A stretch of DNA of 64,000 nt from Flavobacterium shii. GTDB lineage: Bacteria; Bacteroidota; Bacteroidia; Flavobacteriales; Flavobacteriaceae. The DNA lies in the NCBI RefSeq assembly GCF_025847235.1, contig NZ_JAOZEW010000004.1, positions 186,001-250,000 on the forward strand. The letters are read 5' to 3'. The translations under genes and the position numbers were made by a program. Positions 26,052-34,691 of this stretch are shown one piece after another; position 1 is the first letter of the stretch; each line of letters begins with the position of its first letter. Below the pieces are notes generated by a model, which had not been told where the DNA came from, made no database searches, and saw nothing but the letters and a program-made list of their open reading frames with translations.

Positions 26052-26600
26052 TTGAAATTAATTCCTTTTTTAAATCCAGAAACAAATAAAACAGCCTATA
26101 AATGTGATTGTTGTGATATCGTTTACAATGATCTTCCACTTTGTTTTGGTTCCGATTATCCCGAATATTATTTCTCAATTCCACCAGAAGAAAGAGAAGA
26201 AAGAATTCAACTCGAAGAAAGTTTATGTGTTATCGATGATACATACTTTTTTCATCGTGGCAGATTAACGATTCCGATTATCGACCATTATGAAGATTTT
26301 GCATTTGATATCTGGACATCTATAAGCCCTGAGAATTTTGAAACCAGAATAAATTTATGGGAAGATGAAAACCGAACCAAACAAGAACCTTATTTCGGTT
26401 GGTTACAAACCATGGTTCCTAATTACGGAGAAACATTAAGTTTAAAAACAATTGCAATAGAGCAAGAACTCGGATTTATTCCTGAGATTAAATGTATCGA
26501 AGAAAATCATCCGCTAACCATCGACCAAGAAAACGGAATAACATTTGAAAAGGCCAAAGAGATGGTTGAGAATATATTGAGAGCATCGCATAATTTATAA
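26052..26600 (+). CDS. DUF2199 domain protein
   Basis: 182 residues from a TTG; there is no ATG in frame upstream before a stop. The beginning YKCDCCDIVYNDLPLCFGSDYP carries a CxCC metal-ribbon-like motif. The DUF2199 hallmarks IPPEEREERIQL, CVIDDTYFFHRGRLTIPIID and FDIWTSISPENF follow. Cytoplasmic, function unknown. Its neighbours are an unrelated divergent operon and two small lipoproteins. Confidence 0.85.
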   Translation: MKLIPFLNPETNKTAYKCDCCDIVYNDLPLCFGSDYPEYYFSIPPEEREERIQLEESLCVIDDTYFFHRGRLTIPIIDHYEDFAFDIWTSISPENFETRINLWEDENRTKQEPYFGWLQTMVPNYGETLSLKTIAIEQELGFIPEIKCIEENHPLTIDQENGITFEKAKEMVENILRASHNL

Positions 26601-26630
26601 TAAACTGAGATAAATCTGAATTGAATAAAA

Positions 26631-27086
26631 ATGAAAAGAACCCTCTTGTTTCTAATATTCCTACTCTTTGTATCATGCAATGAATCCGAGCTAAAAAGAC
26701 AACAGATTAAATCCGGATTCATTAATAAACCAGGAATATATTCTGTTTTTCAACGAGATCTTAAAACTAAAAAAATAATATTAAAGCAATTTAAAGATAG
26801 GTCTGTTATATTTGCAATAACAGATATTTATAATAAAATATTATTTCAACAAGAATTAAATCAAACCTTTAGTCCTTACCATTATTGGTGCTTATACGTA
26901 GATGAACAAGCTAATGTATGGTTTTATAATTCTGATTATTCTTCCTCAAAAGCTATTATATTAAATCCTGAGACGGAATTGTATGAGGTTAAAGATTTTT
27001 GTGAAACAAAATTAATATTACCTACAGAGTTTAGAAAAGAATTAGAACTCAAAAACACATTCACAAATTGTAAATCATTTAATTAA
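26631..27086 (+). CDS. Hypothetical lipoprotein
   Basis: 151 residues. Lipobox LFVSC with Cys16. The rest has beta-rich stretches (YSVFQRDLKTKKIILKQF, YWCLYVDEQANVWFYNSDY). I do not recognise the family. It is 30 bases after DUF2199 and 52 before another small lipoprotein, so the three may be co-transcribed and end at the hairpin at 27568. Confidence 0.65.
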   Translation: MKRTLLFLIFLLFVSCNESELKRQQIKSGFINKPGIYSVFQRDLKTKKIILKQFKDRSVIFAITDIYNKILFQQELNQTFSPYHYWCLYVDEQANVWFYNSDYSSSKAIILNPETELYEVKDFCETKLILPTEFRKELELKNTFTNCKSFN

Positions 27087-27138
27087 TCAAAATAATTTTA
27101 AGGTGATTCAATAAAACAACGATATCTAAACTAGCTCC

Positions 27139-27549
27139 ATGAAAACAAGCCATTCATTTTGTATTGTAATTATTCTATTCTCCTTTCTGTTTACTTCTTG
27201 TATAGAAAAGAATTCCGATGACCCAAAGGAAGTATATAAATTATGGTCAGGACGCGAACCCGAAAACGATGTGAAGATTCTTAAAGGGCAATATTGGCAA
27301 TCTGCACATTTTACATTAGAATATAAAATGTACATGGAACTATATGCAACTCAGGAATGGATAGAGGAATTCATCAAAATAAATAATCTAAAAGTTCACA
27401 CCTCAGAAATTGACTTACCAGATAATGCACCTTCTTGGTTTAAACCAAAAATAGGTTTCACTGCTTTTTCATCTCCAAATGACATAAGTTCAATTTATTT
27501 TGTAGATTTAAAAAATGGATATTTACTTTTTCATGAAACCCAATTATAG
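27139..27549 (+). CDS. Hypothetical lipoprotein
   Basis: 136 residues, lipobox LFTSC with Cys21. The body includes VYKLWSGREPENDVKILKGQYWQSAHF and a C-terminal SSIYFVDLKNGYLLFHET. The family is not recognised; a repeated Trp/Tyr-rich pattern suggests a small beta fold. It is followed by a strong terminator. Confidence 0.65.
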   Translation: MKTSHSFCIVIILFSFLFTSCIEKNSDDPKEVYKLWSGREPENDVKILKGQYWQSAHFTLEYKMYMELYATQEWIEEFIKINNLKVHTSEIDLPDNAPSWFKPKIGFTAFSSPNDISSIYFVDLKNGYLLFHETQL

Positions 27550-27567
27550 AAAATCTTATTTCAATAC

Positions 27568-27600
27568 AAACCTAACAAGTTTTAAAAACTTGTTAGGTTT
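27568..27600. terminator. Strong palindromic terminator
   Basis: AAACCTAACAAGTTTT and AAAACTTGTTAGGTTT form a nearly perfect stem centred on 27584. It lies 18 bases after the lipoprotein stop and works equally in either direction. Confidence 0.75.
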
Positions 27601-27721
27601 AACACATTAAATAATTTAGATAGAATATCTTTTCCTTACCTTTCTTTCTAACTCTCATTAACATCTAAATATTTCCATACTCTCCACGCTAAAGCAAAAC
27701 AAAAGCATATCTTTGAAAAAT

Positions 27722-28102
27722 ATGAAAAATAAAAGAGCCTACCGAAAAAACATACGCCTTGTCGTAATACTACTTGCTGTAGTATTTGCACTTGCTCCGT
27801 GTTCGGTAAAAAGTTCTTTGTTTTCTGTTTTTGATATAGAGTACTTTCAGACGCTTAATAAGAACCAAACTACCCAAACAGGAGTTTCTTATTGCGAAGT
27901 ACAAGAATCAAGCTTTAATCAATCTGAAAGTAGCGTTGAGAAACTTAAGAAACAAATTCCTGTTTTACCCGTTTCTATTTCTCAAAATCAAATTTCCCTA
28001 ACAACTCCATTACATAGAAAACATATTTATGTAAATGTAACGGCGGTAAACAAACCTCCGTTGTATATTTTATATAAACGATTAAAATTCGATTTGGCAT
28101 AA
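27722..28102 (+). CDS. Small single-helix membrane or exported protein upstream of doxDA
   Basis: 126 residues from ATG 27722 (a TTG three codons earlier is less likely). One N-terminal hydrophobic segment (IRLVVILLAVVFALAPC) is followed by a polar domain with one further Cys (VSYCEVQES). The end is PPLYILYKRLKFDLA. It is 56 bases before doxDA and probably in the same operon; a role in that enzyme is possible but unproven. Family not named. Confidence 0.55.
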   Translation: MKNKRAYRKNIRLVVILLAVVFALAPCSVKSSLFSVFDIEYFQTLNKNQTTQTGVSYCEVQESSFNQSESSVEKLKKQIPVLPVSISQNQISLTTPLHRKHIYVNVTAVNKPPLYILYKRLKFDLA

Positions 28103-28158
28103 TTAGAACTGTCACGCATTTTATTTAGTATCGTTTTAAAAAATTAAAATATTCATTT

Positions 28159-29178
28159 ATGAAAAATATTCATTCGAATCAGTCATATAATATGGCTGGT
28201 CTTTTTTCGCTTACTATTAGGCTTGTTATTGGTTGGACCTACTTTTCGGCTTTCTGGCGCAGGCTTGTTCTCGAAAATAAATTAATTCCTGAAGAAGCAG
28301 GGTATATTGGCGAAAAATTCAATCATTTCCTTCCGAACGCATTAGGTATAAAGCCTATAATCGAATATTTGGTTACACATCCCGATGCACTTTGGTGGTC
28401 TATGGTAAGCTTTACAATTATCGAAGCCATTGTAGGTTTACTCATTATGTTAGGATTCTTTACCCGATTAATGAGTATCGGAGTATTTAGTTTAGCTATG
28501 GGGATTTTATTAGGTTCCGGTTGGATTGGTACCACTTGTCTGGATGAATGGCAAATTGGAGTGTTAGGAATTGCTTGTGGATTTACCGTCTTTTTAAGTG
28601 GAAGTGGTTCTTATTCTCTGGACAATTATTTCATGAACAAAAATTATTCTTTCACAAAAACAAAGTGGTTCTCATGGCTTGGTTCTGGGAATCTTCCTAT
28701 TCCCAATATCAAACCAATCGTCCTAATTGGTTCCGTACTGATATTATTCCTTACTTTATTTACCAACCAATATTTTCATGGTGGCGTATTTGGTAAATTG
28801 CATAACAAATCGGTAAAACCAAAAGTTGAAATTAGTGATGCAACTATAAAAAATAATGCCTTACAATTTCAAGTATATCGCACAGAAGGTGTCGATGTTT
28901 ACGGATCGTTTTTAATTGGAATTCAGCTAAAGAATGAGCAAGGAAATATCGTTTTGGATTTAAAAGGCGAAGATTTAGCTAAATTCCCAAAAACTGATAT
29001 TGACAACAAATATGTAGCGAAAGTAAAACCGGGCAAACACAGTTTGATAATTCCGCTTGGCGCAAAAGCAATTCTGAATATTGATTTAACGAATTATCAA
29101 TTGCAAAAAAACACCAATTATACGTTAACACTTACTGATATTAGCGGAACAGAATGGACGACTAAAGTGACAAATTAA
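28159..29178 (+). CDS. Fused thiosulfate:quinone oxidoreductase subunits DoxD-DoxA
   Basis: 339 residues. The N-terminal half is a DoxD/DoxX-type membrane domain (helices about 12-30, 75-95, 100-125, 130-150) with LVIGWTYFSAFWRRL. A further helix (about 183-205) leads to a periplasmic DoxA-like beta domain (VEISDATIKNNALQFQVYRTEGVDVYGSFLIGI). In Acidianus the two parts are separate subunits that oxidise thiosulfate and reduce quinone. Whether this bacterial fusion does so is inferred from the family. A TauE/SafE exporter lies 3.6 kb away. Confidence 0.85.
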   Translation: MKNIHSNQSYNMAGLFSLTIRLVIGWTYFSAFWRRLVLENKLIPEEAGYIGEKFNHFLPNALGIKPIIEYLVTHPDALWWSMVSFTIIEAIVGLLIMLGFFTRLMSIGVFSLAMGILLGSGWIGTTCLDEWQIGVLGIACGFTVFLSGSGSYSLDNYFMNKNYSFTKTKWFSWLGSGNLPIPNIKPIVLIGSVLILFLTLFTNQYFHGGVFGKLHNKSVKPKVEISDATIKNNALQFQVYRTEGVDVYGSFLIGIQLKNEQGNIVLDLKGEDLAKFPKTDIDNKYVAKVKPGKHSLIIPLGAKAILNIDLTNYQLQKNTNYTLTLTDISGTEWTTKVTN

Positions 29179-29195
29179 TATGTAAATAATTTTAG

Positions 29196-29270
29196 GTTTG
29201 GCGAGATAGAAGCTTGTTTTTATTTGTATTTTCGTTCAATACAAAATGCTTTGCTTCTATTTCGTCGAAC
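29196..29270 (+). terminator. Long two-tier hairpin after doxDA
   Basis: Bases 29196-29213 and 29253-29270 pair over 18 positions with no mismatch if three G-U pairs are allowed. Inside, TTTGTATT (29224-29231) pairs with AATACAAA (29239-29246). The T-rich sequence after it fits a terminator, although the stem is longer than needed. Confidence 0.6.
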
Positions 29271-29342
29271 TTTTGAATTTTAAAAGCATTGACTGAAATC
29301 TCAGAAATAACGATTTTAATAAAACATTAAACAAACTCAAAA

Positions 29343-29735
29343 ATGGTAAAATTCGGCTACACAATATTATATGTCAACGATGTGACTAAATCAATTTCGT
29401 TTTATGAAAATGCATTTGGCTTTACAAGAAAATTCGTGACTCCAGATAATGATTATGGAGAACTTAGTACAGGAGAAACTACAATTTCATTTGCATCAAA
29501 AGAATTAGCTAGTTCTAATTTAAAAGACGGTTTTATCGAAAGTGATTTAACCAATAAACCTTTTGCTCTCGAATTGGGCTTTATAACCGAAAATGTAGAT
29601 GAAGTTCTTGCAAAAGCAAAAGAAGCCGGAGCGATCATTTTGCAAGAAGCAAAACAAAAACCTTGGGGACAAACTGTTGCTTATGTTAGAGATATTGATG
29701 GTTTTTTAATTGAGATTTGCACACCAATGGGGTAA
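29343..29735 (+). CDS. VOC-superfamily (glyoxalase/bleomycin-resistance fold) protein
   Basis: 130 residues with two beta-alpha-beta-beta-beta modules: GYTILYVNDVTKSISFYENAFGF at the start and the second ending VAYVRDIDGFLIEICTPMG. Metal-ligand positions are partly present (the C-terminal Glu in IEIC). The substrate is unknown; many relatives are antibiotic-binding or glyoxalase enzymes. Monocistronic or paired with the serine hydrolase 49 bases downstream. Confidence 0.85.
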   Translation: MVKFGYTILYVNDVTKSISFYENAFGFTRKFVTPDNDYGELSTGETTISFASKELASSNLKDGFIESDLTNKPFALELGFITENVDEVLAKAKEAGAIILQEAKQKPWGQTVAYVRDIDGFLIEICTPMG

Positions 29736-29784
29736 TTTTTCTGTTCTATTACTCTTTTTATAATCCAATTTCCAAAAACTAATA

Positions 29785-30861
29785 ATGAAAAAAACATTCT
29801 TCTACAGCTTTTTAATTCTTCTTATTTCTAATTTTTCATACGGACAAACAATCGAAAAATTTGCCGACAGTATCCGTGAAGTTTATAAGATCCCTGAATT
29901 AAATTATGCTATAATTTCATCTGAAAAAATCATAGAAGTTAAAGCGCTTGGAAGCAAAAAAATAAATTCGGATTTAAAAGCAGAACTTACTGATAAATTC
30001 AGAATTGGTTCTAATACAAAAACCGTTAGTAGTTATATTGCAACGACATTGGTTAAACAAGGAAAAATAAAATGGGACACTAAGTTCTTTGATTTATATC
30101 CCGAATTAAAAACCAAAAGTAATCCTGCATATTATGATTTAACGCTACAAGATTTTATTACATTTCGTGCTAATATTATTGGTTGGTCTTACGGAAATGA
30201 AACGCCTACAAAAGAAGAAATAAAAGGGAATGAGCAAAAACAACGATATGAATTTGTTTCCTGGATTTTGCAACAAAAACCTGTCGAAGAAAAGCAAGAA
30301 GTATATTGGTCTAATCCGAGTTATGTTGCAGCTGGATTAATGCTCGAAAAAGTAACTGGAAAAGATTATAAAACCCTTGTTGCCGAACTTGGTAAATCGC
30401 TAGATATAAAGTTTGAATTTGGGCAACCTAATTATAAAGATAAAAACCAAACTTGGGGACATAATGAGGAATTACACCCCGAAGAATCTGCCGATAATTA
30501 CAAATTAAATTGGTTATCATCTGCAGGAAATATCAACGTAAGTCTACCTGATTATGCTAAGTTTATTCAATTACAACTAAAAGGACTTCTAGGAAAATCT
30601 AATGTATTAAGTGCCGACGAATTCAATTATATGCATTATGGATTACCCGAATTTGCATTTGGTTGGGAATCATTTATTGATAAAAATAACGGATTAAAAT
30701 ATTCGTTTCACAAAGGTACTCCCGGAACGTTTTTGACTGACATATATATTTGTAAAGACACAAACAAAGCCTTTATATTATTTGCCAATGTACAATCGGA
30801 AAACGCAGATAAAGGATTGAATATTCTTTTTGAAGAATTGAATAAAAGGTATGGTAAATAA
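29785..30861 (+). CDS. Exported serine hydrolase, class C beta-lactamase fold
   Basis: 358 residues. The signal peptide ends SYGQ (about residue 21). The active-site SxxK is S76-N-T-K79. The second motif is YWSN (about 173-176), and the third KTG-like box is HKGTPG. This is the Beta-lactamase/penicillin-binding-protein-like family, which includes esterases and D-peptidases, so beta-lactam hydrolysis should not be assumed. Periplasmic. Confidence 0.85.
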   Translation: MKKTFFYSFLILLISNFSYGQTIEKFADSIREVYKIPELNYAIISSEKIIEVKALGSKKINSDLKAELTDKFRIGSNTKTVSSYIATTLVKQGKIKWDTKFFDLYPELKTKSNPAYYDLTLQDFITFRANIIGWSYGNETPTKEEIKGNEQKQRYEFVSWILQQKPVEEKQEVYWSNPSYVAAGLMLEKVTGKDYKTLVAELGKSLDIKFEFGQPNYKDKNQTWGHNEELHPEESADNYKLNWLSSAGNINVSLPDYAKFIQLQLKGLLGKSNVLSADEFNYMHYGLPEFAFGWESFIDKNNGLKYSFHKGTPGTFLTDIYICKDTNKAFILFANVQSENADKGLNILFEELNKRYGK

Positions 30862-30985
30862 GATTACTTATTTACCCATTTTCTTTTAAAATAATATCGT
30901 AATCTAGAATTTAAATAGTAATTGTATTATAAAAATAGAATATATTCGCTCCGTTAAAAACCAAATAAACCAAAACATAAAAATA

Positions 30986-31681
30986 ATGGAAGAATTAAGA
31001 CCTAATGAACAAAGAGGGAAAATTGCAATTACACTAATATGGATTATGCTTGCTCTAGAGATTATAAGTTTAATTTCGGGTGTTTTACAATACAATTTAA
31101 TTCAAAATGCGATGGCTGGAGGTACTATTTCAACAGATGCAGCAAATGCAAACGATAGTAGAGAACAAATTATAGGTATAATTTATTTGATTACGTATAT
31201 AGTTTCAGGTATAACTTTCATTCAATGGTTTAGACGTGCTTACTATAATCTTCATATAATAACTGGTCCCTTATCTCATACGGAAGGATGGGCGGCAGGA
31301 AGTTGGTTTTTACCTTTTATAAATCTTTATAGACCATATCAGATTATGGAAGAATTGTATAAAAAAACAAAATTCTTTTTGGATAGGAATAAGATAACAA
31401 CAACTAGTAGTCTTTCAACAGCTTCTTTGCCTTTATGGTGGGCACTTTGGATAATCAGCAGTATTCTTGGGCAATTTGTATTTAGATATTCTATGAAAGC
31501 CGTAACTATAGATCAATTGAATACCAGTACGATTTCGAGCATAGCTTTAAATATTATTGGAATACCACTTGCCTTAATTGCTATAAAAATCATAAAAGAT
31601 TACTCTCGCGTAGAGCCCATGTTAATCAATGTTGAAGGAGCTGAAAAACACCTTAATACAACAGATATTTTAATTGAATAG
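30986..31681 (+). CDS. DUF4328 membrane protein
   Basis: 231 residues with four or five membrane helices (about 12-34, 64-84, 150-170, 188-208). The DUF4328 signature GWAAGSWFLPFINLYRPYQIMEELY is clear. Function unknown. It has a 125-base gap to the upstream gene. Confidence 0.85.
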   Translation: MEELRPNEQRGKIAITLIWIMLALEIISLISGVLQYNLIQNAMAGGTISTDAANANDSREQIIGIIYLITYIVSGITFIQWFRRAYYNLHIITGPLSHTEGWAAGSWFLPFINLYRPYQIMEELYKKTKFFLDRNKITTTSSLSTASLPLWWALWIISSILGQFVFRYSMKAVTIDQLNTSTISSIALNIIGIPLALIAIKIIKDYSRVEPMLINVEGAEKHLNTTDILIE

Positions 31682-31728
31682 GATTCGCAATCATTTTATT
31701 AAATCTAAATTACACTCTTTTTAGGAAC

Positions 31729-32346
31729 ATGAGATCAATAAAAATTATTCCAGTTTTGTTTTTATTTGTTACGAGCTTATCATGAGCACAAACAGTTGAT
31801 GAAATAAAAAAAGGAATGACAAGATTTGATAACCTTATACATCAAAGGATTTACAGAATAAATTTAGGAGAACAAATAACTCTTGAACTTTTAGAATTCA
31901 AAAAGGCTGAATTCAAAGGGTATTTAATAAATTCTGTATCAAAAGTAGATAGGAAAAACAATTTCGAATTAATAAGTATAAAAATTAAAGTTCCTGATAA
32001 AACCGTTCAAACCTTAATGGACGAACTTAAAGCTAAACAATTTGAAACTATCCTTGATTGTGAAAATACTCCAAATTGTCTTAAAGGGTTTGATGGAACT
32101 ACAACTTCCTTTACTTCAATAACAAATAATGCCTTCCATGAATATTCCTATTGGGAAGTTGAAAGAGACTTTTATTATAAAGACAAAGCTATCCCAAACG
32201 AAGTTTTACAAGTACGCGAGCTTTTATCTATAGTTAATAACAAAATAAACTTAAAGCAAGAATTTCGGAATTTCCTAGATCGCCTACCAATTGGAAGTTA
32301 TTCCTATGGTGGTGTAACTATGACTAAAATCAGTAAAATCAATTAG
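31729..32346 (+). pseudogene. Exported protein gene with a TGA stop inside its signal peptide
   Basis: From ATG 31729 (preceded by TTAGGAAC) the frame encodes a normal Bacteroidota signal peptide, MRSIKIIPVLFLFVTSLS, then TGA at 31783-31785. The same frame continues as AQTVDEIKKGM and stays open to the stop at 32346. A single G to A change of a Trp codon would explain it. The 176-residue frame from ATG 31816 would make the mature domain without export. The domain (YRINLGEQITLELLEF..., ending YSYGGVTMTKISKIN) is not recognised. A recent pseudogene, a sequencing error or stop readthrough are all possible. Confidence 0.75.
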
Positions 32347-32362
32347 TCATATCAGCCAACCA

Positions 32363-32770
32363 TCAATGAGAAAACCCTAAAGAAACGCTCACAAGTATTA
32401 TAAAAATTACAATTAATGTAATACCTACATACAAATAATCTTTCTCTAATAGAAAAGAAAATAGCGAAAGTAATACACGTAATACTGGTGTAAGAAACAA
32501 CAATATCACTCCAAAAAATATTAACGATTCTCCATTTCCTTGGATAACTCCGTTATAAACTGCTGAGATTACTTCGAATATATTTCTATCATTTTCTTTA
32601 AATACCGAGTAGTCTTCGATATCATTTCCATGATGCATTAAGTAGACGATTCCGCCAATAAAAGCTACCGATAATGAAACCCATACTCCGTAACGCAATA
32701 AATTACCTATAATGGTTTGAAAATCTTTTTCTCCAAATTTTTCGTGTGTCATAATCTTAGATTTTTCCAT
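32363..32770 (-). CDS. DUF1634 membrane protein, TauE/SafE partner
   Basis: 135 residues with three membrane helices (about 30-48, 82-104, 113-133) and the segment IIGNLLRYGVWVSLSVAFIGGIVYL typical of DUF1634. Its gene overlaps the end of the TauE/SafE gene by 14 bases, the usual pairing, so the two products probably work together in sulfur-anion transport. Confidence 0.88.
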   Translation of the reverse strand: MEKSKIMTHEKFGEKDFQTIIGNLLRYGVWVSLSVAFIGGIVYLMHHGNDIEDYSVFKENDRNIFEVISAVYNGVIQGNGESLIFFGVILLFLTPVLRVLLSLFSFLLEKDYLYVGITLIVIFIILVSVSLGFSH

Positions 32771-33593
32771 TAATTCCGTTATAAATCATATTTATTGCAA
32801 GTACAAAAATCAGACAGGCAAAAAAGATACGAAGCTTTTTAGGATTTGTTTTTACTAATACTTTGGCTCCAGCCATAGCTCCAAATAATACACCAATAAC
32901 TACTGGCATACATATTCCTGGTTCGATATATCCTTTTTGTATATAAATTACAGAACTCGCCATTGCAGTAACTCCCATCATAAAATTACTTGTTGTGGTA
33001 GAAACCTTAAATGGAATTCTCATGATATTATCCATTGCAATTACCTTAAAAGCACCTGAGCCAATCCCAAGTAATCCCGACATCATTCCTGCTATCCCCA
33101 TCATGCTAAATCCACCTACAACGTTTTTAGTTCCGTAGCTAATAACCTCTCCATCATGTGAAGGATATGTTCCATCCAGATGTAGTTTCTTTGCCAATGG
33201 ACTTGATTCTAAAACAATGTGTTCTTCCTTCTTTCTTAATGAATTAATTGCCGAGAAAATTAATGTAAGTCCAAATAAAATTGCGATAAAAGAAGTTGGT
33301 GCAATTGTAGAAAGTAGTGCTCCACAAACAGCTCCAATAGTAGTTGCAATCTCGAGAAAGATCCCTAAACGCATATTCGTAATTCCTTCTTTTACATAAG
33401 CTGCCGCCGAACCCGATGAAGTTGCAATTACCGATACCAGAGCCGCACCAATTGCGTAATGTATATCGACTCCTAAAACAACTGTTAATAATGGTATTAT
33501 AATTATTCCGCCGCCTAAACCTGATAATGAACCTATGAAACCTGCTAAAAAAGCACCAAAAATCATAATCAGTGTAAATGTAAGTACTGTCAT
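32757..33593 (-). CDS. TauE/SafE-family sulfite/organosulfonate exporter
   Basis: 278 residues with eight membrane helices and the two family repeats (GFIGSLSGLGGGIIIIPLL near residue 18; MSGLLGIGSGAFKVIAMD near residue 170). These proteins export sulfite, sulfoacetate or taurine-related anions. With DUF1634 it forms a two-gene operon, facing the metal-efflux regulators across a repeat-filled gap. Confidence 0.9.
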   Translation of the reverse strand: MTVLTFTLIMIFGAFLAGFIGSLSGLGGGIIIIPLLTVVLGVDIHYAIGAALVSVIATSSGSAAAYVKEGITNMRLGIFLEIATTIGAVCGALLSTIAPTSFIAILFGLTLIFSAINSLRKKEEHIVLESSPLAKKLHLDGTYPSHDGEVISYGTKNVVGGFSMMGIAGMMSGLLGIGSGAFKVIAMDNIMRIPFKVSTTTSNFMMGVTAMASSVIYIQKGYIEPGICMPVVIGVLFGAMAGAKVLVKTNPKKLRIFFACLIFVLAINMIYNGINGKI

Positions 33594-33837
33594 TCGATTG
33601 TGTTTATATCGGCGCTAATTTACGAATTGATATTTATTATTTGAGAATTCTATTTCATAACAAAATATTAAAAAAAGAGAATAGCCTCTACAACCTTACA
33701 ATTTAATTGTAGATTCACGCAATTAAGTACTATTTTTGATAATCATTTTTTAAAATGATTTAGTGAGTAATTTCAACTTTAGCTATATAGAATTACTCCT
33801 AATTGTACATTACGACAAAATAAACATTGTATAAAAA

Positions 33838-33967
33838 TGGAACGCGGATTAAACAGATTCGCTAAAGCGGAAACACAGATAAAAACGGATTTTTTCCCTT
33901 ACGGTAATTTGTGAAAATCAGTTTTTATCTGCGTCTTTACGGTAGTAAATCCGCGCCATCCGCGTCC
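33838..33967. repeat. Palindromic intergenic element, copy 1
   Basis: Left arm GGAACGCGGATTAAACAGAT with CACAGATAAAAACGGAT is mirrored by the right arm CAGTTTTTATCTGCG... ATCCGCGCCATCCGCGTCCC. The 130-base unit folds on itself. Copies occur at 41931 and (half) 53380. The rest of the 33594-34017 gap shows only AT-rich sequence and a small hairpin near 33741. Confidence 0.75.
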
Positions 33968-34017
33968 CATCTTACACAATCTTTGCAATTAAAATAAATA
34001 CAAGAAACAACTATTAT

Positions 34018-34689
34018 ATGAATGTTTTACTCATTGAGGATGATAAACGCATAAGCGAATTTATAGTAAAGGGTTTGGAAGAAAACAATTTCACGGTACA
34101 TCTTGCCGAAACCGGTGAGATTGCCAGAGAATTAATTCAGGACAATACTTGGGATATTATCTTAATGGATATAATGCTCCCAGGGATTGATGGTATTCAG
34201 CTGACCAAATTAATGCGTTTTAAAAAAAATCATACCCCAATATTAATGCTTAGCGCACTTAGTAATACCGACGATAAAGTAAACGCACTAGATTCTGGTG
34301 CCGATGATTATCTCGTTAAGCCTTTTCATTTTCAGGAATTAATTTCGAGAGTTAATGCACTTACAAGGAGAACTAAATTTAATTATGATAAAGTCGAAAC
34401 TTTATATACATGCGGAAGCTTAACCATAAATCCCGAAGAACATAAGGTTACCGAGAATAATATACCTATTGATTTGTCTCCAAGAGAATATAAGTTACTT
34501 TTATTTTTATTGGAAAACAGAAATAAAGTAATGTCCAGAACACAAATATTAAATGCTGTTTGGGGAATTAACTATGATAATAATACCAATGTTGTCGATG
34601 TATATATTTCTTATTTAAGAAACAAAATCGAGCAAAACCATAAATTTATCCATACCATAAAAGGAACCGGATATATGATTAAAGAATAG
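34018..34689 (+). CDS. OmpR-family response regulator (CzcR/CusR-like)
   Basis: 223 residues. Receiver with IEDD, phospho-acceptor Asp51 in LMDIMLPGIDG and Lys in YLVKPFHF. The C-terminal winged helix has LSPREYKLLLFLLENRNKVMSRTQIL and HTIKGTGYMI. It is 2 bases before its kinase and directs, in all likelihood, the metal RND operon that follows on the same strand. Confidence 0.93.
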   Translation: MNVLLIEDDKRISEFIVKGLEENNFTVHLAETGEIARELIQDNTWDIILMDIMLPGIDGIQLTKLMRFKKNHTPILMLSALSNTDDKVNALDSGADDYLVKPFHFQELISRVNALTRRTKFNYDKVETLYTCGSLTINPEEHKVTENNIPIDLSPREYKLLLFLLENRNKVMSRTQILNAVWGINYDNNTNVVDVYISYLRNKIEQNHKFIHTIKGTGYMIKE

Positions 34690-34691
34690 TC

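Noticed and set aside
29785..30861. True antibiotic-resistance beta-lactamase
   Set aside because: The SxxK, YxN and HKG motifs define only the broad serine-hydrolase fold; nothing shows activity on beta-lactams.
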